A stretch of DNA of 64,000 nt. Source: Mycolicibacterium sp. lyk4-40-TYG-92. GTDB lineage: Bacteria; Actinomycetota; Actinomycetes; Mycobacteriales; Mycobacteriaceae. The position numbers and the translations under genes are program-made. Positions 61,959 to 64,000 of the stretch are shown here, in pieces. The stretch spans positions 1-64,000 of the forward strand of contig NZ_JARVRX010000011.1 in NCBI RefSeq assembly GCF_030209435.1, written 5' to 3'. The stretch's first letter is position 1. Each line of letters begins with the position of its first letter. Below the pieces are notes generated by a model. The model did not search any database. It was given only the letters and a program-made list of their open reading frames with translations, and had not been told where the DNA came from.

Positions 61959-62302
61959 TTGTGGAACGGACTGTTGGTCGACAGGGTGAGACCGACGTCG
62001 CCCTTCTGGAAGACGTTGAATTTCTGGAAGACGTTGAATTTGTGCAAGTTGTCGAACTTCTGCAGGTTGTCGAACTTCATGAACGGGAAGTTCACCTTCT
62101 GCATGTTCCAGAACTTCACGAACGGTGCGTTCAGCTTCAAGAACGGGGGCGGGGCGGTATCGACGCCGCCGACGTCGCACCCCGTTTCGCAGGTTGCTGG
62201 CGCGGCCGACGCAGGTGTTGCGGTGGCCAACGTGACACCTGTGGTGGCGGCCAGCGCAACCAACGACAAGGTGACGGTCCGGTTCAATTTCTCGCTAGCC
62301 AT
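61955..62302 (-). CDS. Exported protein of Lys-Phe-Asn-Gln hexad repeats
   Basis: The 115-residue protein has a signal peptide ending near ATPASA-APA, two Cys at 38 and 42 (CETGC), and a repetitive region at residues 54-100. The last four units are KFDNLQ, KFDNLH, KFNVFQ, KFNVFQ. The composition (Lys, Phe, Asn, Gln) is very unlike its Ala/Gly/Arg-rich neighbours. GGGAGG precedes ATG 62302. The stop is coupled to the methyltransferase start. Family and function are unknown. Confidence 0.75.
   Translation of the reverse strand: MASEKLNRTVTLSLVALAATTGVTLATATPASAAPATCETGCDVGGVDTAPPPFLKLNAPFVKFWNMQKVNFPFMKFDNLQKFDNLHKFNVFQKFNVFQKGDVGLTLSTNSPFHK
62005..62076 (-). repeat. Four 18-bp tandem coding repeats
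   Basis: The first two units (plus strand TTCTGGAAGACGTTGAAT) are near identical, and the next two diverge at a few positions (GTGCAAGTTGTCGAA, CTGCAGGTTGTCGAA). Each unit encodes one six-residue KF-x-x-x-Q block on the minus strand. Near identity of two units points to recent tandem duplication. Confidence 0.75.
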
Positions 62303-62330
62303 GGCAGCCTCCCGATGAGCTACACGATGC

Positions 62331-62368
62331 AAAAAACCTGCAGGTCAGACTTTATCAGCCGACCTGCA
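62331..62368 (-). terminator. Terminator-like hairpin in the leader of the repeat-protein gene
   Basis: On the minus strand TGCAGGTC (62368-62361) pairs with GACCTGCA (62346-62339) over a 14-nt loop, followed by GG and six T. It lies 29 nt before the start codon at 62302, downstream of the TetR stop at 62405. It can terminate TetR transcription or act as an attenuator of the next operon. A 10-bp palindrome, ACCTGCAGGT, overlaps it. Confidence 0.65.
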
Positions 62369-62404
62369 ACCGAACCTAGACAAATATGCTCGTATGGTTG
62401 GCGC

Positions 62405-63094
62405 TCAGGTGTCGGGCTGGCTCAACAACGCCACGACGGCGTCGGTCAACGCCGCTCGGGCGACGTCGAGATCCGATGTGAATCCGATCTGCCGTTCGTT
62501 GCTGAGACCCCGGATCGCGGCGGGAAGCAGGCACCGCACCCGGTGCAACTGTTCCGGGTCGACCTCGAGACCGTCCATCAGATAATCGAAACCTTGAATC
62601 CAGTCGAGCTCGCGGGCCGCGAAAGCTGCTGCGGTGCGTGGATATTCAGCGGCGATGTCGGACCGTCGCGCCGGCAGTGACGTGCGCAGCGCGGTCAGGG
62701 CCCGTCCTTCCGTGGTTTCCAGGTAGCGCCAGACGGATTCAATGGCCCCTTCCACCCGCTCGCGGAGCGTCCCGCTGCGGGACGTCGTGGGTCCGGAAGC
62801 CCAACTCCGGGAGTGGATTTCGGTGATCACCGCGACCCAGAGCCCGTCCAGGTCGGCGAACTGGTGCTGCACTGTGCCCCAGGTGACACCCGCGTCCTTG
62901 GCAATGCGGTTTGCCGATACCGGTTCGCCACCGCTGTCGGCCAGGCAGCGGATGGCGACGTCGAGCAGGCGGGCCCGGGTTTCCAGGCCCCGCTTGTTCA
63001 GTTTGGTGCCGGCGCCCGACTCCGTGACGACAGCTTGCCACTGCTCGCGGGCAAGCGCTGCCTGCGGAGAGTCGCCCGCCGCGGGCTCAGGCAA
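62405..63094 (-). CDS. TetR family transcriptional regulator
   Basis: The roughly 229-residue regulator has a TetR HTH (EPVSANRIAKDAGVTWGTVQHQF) and a helical ligand domain. The N-terminal part before TKLNKRGLETRARLLDVA is uncertain: no ATG or GTG lies in frame near it. TTG at 63094 overlaps the upstream oxidoreductase stop; an ATG at 63187 would add 31 residues within that gene. It probably forms one operon with the LLM oxidoreductase. Confidence 0.75.
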   Translation of the reverse strand: MPEPAAGDSPQAALAREQWQAVVTESGAGTKLNKRGLETRARLLDVAIRCLADSGGEPVSANRIAKDAGVTWGTVQHQFADLDGLWVAVITEIHSRSWASGPTTSRSGTLRERVEGAIESVWRYLETTEGRALTALRTSLPARRSDIAAEYPRTAAAFAARELDWIQGFDYLMDGLEVDPEQLHRVRCLLPAAIRGLSNERQIGFTSDLDVARAALTDAVVALLSQPDT

Positions 63095-64000
63095 ATCGGC
63101 CCGGATTCGCCGCGACGGCCCGGTGCAGCGTCGGCCGGTCGGCGCGATACGCCTGGACGACGGGCGCCAGCTCATGCGGGCTGGCACCGTGCATGATCAC
63201 CGAGTGCACGCCCAGATCGTACTGGCGGGCAATGGTTTTCGCGCATTCCTGCGGTGAGCCCTTGGCGACGGCAGCCAGCCACTCGGTGGGGATGAGTTCG
63301 GCAATCCGCTGCAGCGTCTCGTATGACGCACTGGCGTCGATCGGTCCGGCCGTCGCGGCATCGGTGAACAGGTCCGACTGCCGGATGCGGTCCCACGTCG
63401 CCCGGTCCCAGCCGTTGGCCGAGACCAGGACATCCGGATACGCCTGCAGGTAGGTCGCGAGCCGTCCGACACCGCGCCGGATCTGGTCATCCTTGGACAA
63501 CGCATCAGGCACCGTCGCCAGACATGCCCAGATTCGGACGCTGTCGGGGTCCCGACCGGCCTTCTCGGCGCCGCGGCGTACCGCCGCCACAGAATTCGTG
63601 GTCGCCTCGTCAGAGAAGAACGTATGCAGCACAACGAAATCAGCGATCTCGCCGGCCAGTTCCATGGTCTTCGGGCCGACCGCCACCAGGCCGATCGGGG
63701 GGCCGTCCTCCAGGCCGTTCACGTGGCGCAGCATGGGCCACTTTCCGGCCGGGCCATCATGGTCGAGAATCATCTCGCCGGCCCAGAGGCGGCGCAGGAT
63801 GCCGAAGAAGTCGCGCAGTCGAGACTCGGTGACCACCGGGAGACCGATCGCCTGCCAGTACGGTCCCATCCCGCGGCCGAACGCCATGGCGAAGCGGCCC
63901 TCGGTCAGGGCGTGCATCGTCGACCCGATGGTCGCGGTGACGGTGGGGTGGCGGGTGTGGTGATTGGTCGACGGTGCGATACCCAGGCTCGTGCTGGCAC
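63087..64000 (-). CDS. LLM-class F420-dependent oxidoreductase, truncated by window edge
   Basis: The TIM-barrel luciferase-like protein lacks its N-terminus, which is beyond the right edge; 303 codons are present. Motifs include LGIAPSTNHHTRHP, HALTEGRFAMAFGRG, VGLPVV-type substrate loops and LVAVGPKTMELAGEIADFVVLHTF. These enzymes use F420 to oxidise or reduce alcohols, tetrahydromethanopterin analogues or xenobiotics. Its substrate is unknown. The stop overlaps the candidate TetR start. Confidence 0.85.
   Translation of the reverse strand, partial: ASTSLGIAPSTNHHTRHPTVTATIGSTMHALTEGRFAMAFGRGMGPYWQAIGLPVVTESRLRDFFGILRRLWAGEMILDHDGPAGKWPMLRHVNGLEDGPPIGLVAVGPKTMELAGEIADFVVLHTFFSDEATTNSVAAVRRGAEKAGRDPDSVRIWACLATVPDALSKDDQIRRGVGRLATYLQAYPDVLVSANGWDRATWDRIRQSDLFTDAATAGPIDASASYETLQRIAELIPTEWLAAVAKGSPQECAKTIARQYDLGVHSVIMHGASPHELAPVVQAYRADRPTLHRAVAANPGRFA

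Noticed and set aside
62005..62076. 18-bp tandem units as a CRISPR array or VNTR
   Set aside because: There are no unique spacers; the units are contiguous, in frame and encode regular hexads.
61727..62680. A 317-codon plus-strand frame with LEDVEF repeats
   Set aside because: The repeats are an antisense reading of the minus-strand hexads. The minus strand has a signal peptide, ribosome site and operon overlap, so it is the coding strand.

Overview
The window comes from a high-GC actinobacterium, almost certainly a Mycobacterium/Mycolicibacterium. The evidence is a complete ESX-3 type VII secretion locus with PE/PPE genes, a PE-PPE-domain esterase, a trehalose sulfotransferase (Stf0), MmpS, F420-dependent oxidoreductases and TIGR00027-type methyltransferases. 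From memory, gene order follows the Rv0269c-Rv0296c and Rv0308-Rv0315 blocks of M. tuberculosis, with insertions. I see no tRNA, rRNA, CRISPR array or insertion sequence. The genome assignment and all homologue names are from recognition, not from a search.

Layout. 1-7750: the start of an mmpS gene with a divergent TetR regulator, a DUF385 nitroreductase, three secreted low-complexity or Pro-rich proteins, a MerR regulator divergent from an F420 oxidoreductase, and a STAS-domain protein. 7914-22241: lipid and redox metabolism (LigD-type polymerase PolD2, FadD2, FadE6), a TetR/hydrolase/hydroxyacid dehydrogenase operon divergent from a glyoxalase, a metallo-beta-lactamase-fold protein behind a MerR-type promoter, two SAM methyltransferases, TetR and AraC regulators and an MpaB-like (DUF2236) protein.

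22280-37204: ESX-3, in the order eccA3-eccB3-eccC3-PE5-PPE4-esxG-esxH-espG3-eccD3-mycP3-eccE3. Almost every junction overlaps or is a few bases long, so it is one operon. Two IdeR-like boxes sit upstream of eccA3, which fits iron-repressed expression of the machine that supports mycobactin-dependent iron uptake. An 18-bp perfect hairpin lies between esxH and the body of espG3.

37238-47110: hydrolase, amidohydrolase, trans-aconitate methyltransferase, then a sulfate-activation and sulfation cluster: sulfatase, Stf0, CysD and CysNC. The last three overlap by 1-4 nt, so PAPS synthesis and its use by Stf0 are co-transcribed. NUDIX and a hypothetical gene follow. 47197-54369: an NCS1-type permease with a Cys-rich tail, then an envelope block (PAP2 phosphatase, L,D-transpeptidase-like protein, membrane-anchored Hsp70-like protein, two small exported proteins, Tat-exported GH16 glucanase).

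54444-64000: a restriction-modification pair of a BglII-family endonuclease and an MT-A70 adenine methyltransferase with a C-terminal helix-turn-helix. The 79-bp gap between them carries two AGATCT sites, the sequence expected for a BglII-type enzyme. Then come an ArsR/SRPBCC pair, a DUF899 protein, a mycothiol-dependent isomerase-like protein and a PE-PPE esterase. The window ends with a methyltransferase translationally coupled to an exported protein of Lys-Phe-Asn-Gln hexad repeats, a TetR regulator and a truncated LLM F420 oxidoreductase. The two most unusual systems are the self-sited BglII-like R-M module and the coupled repeat-peptide/methyltransferase pair.
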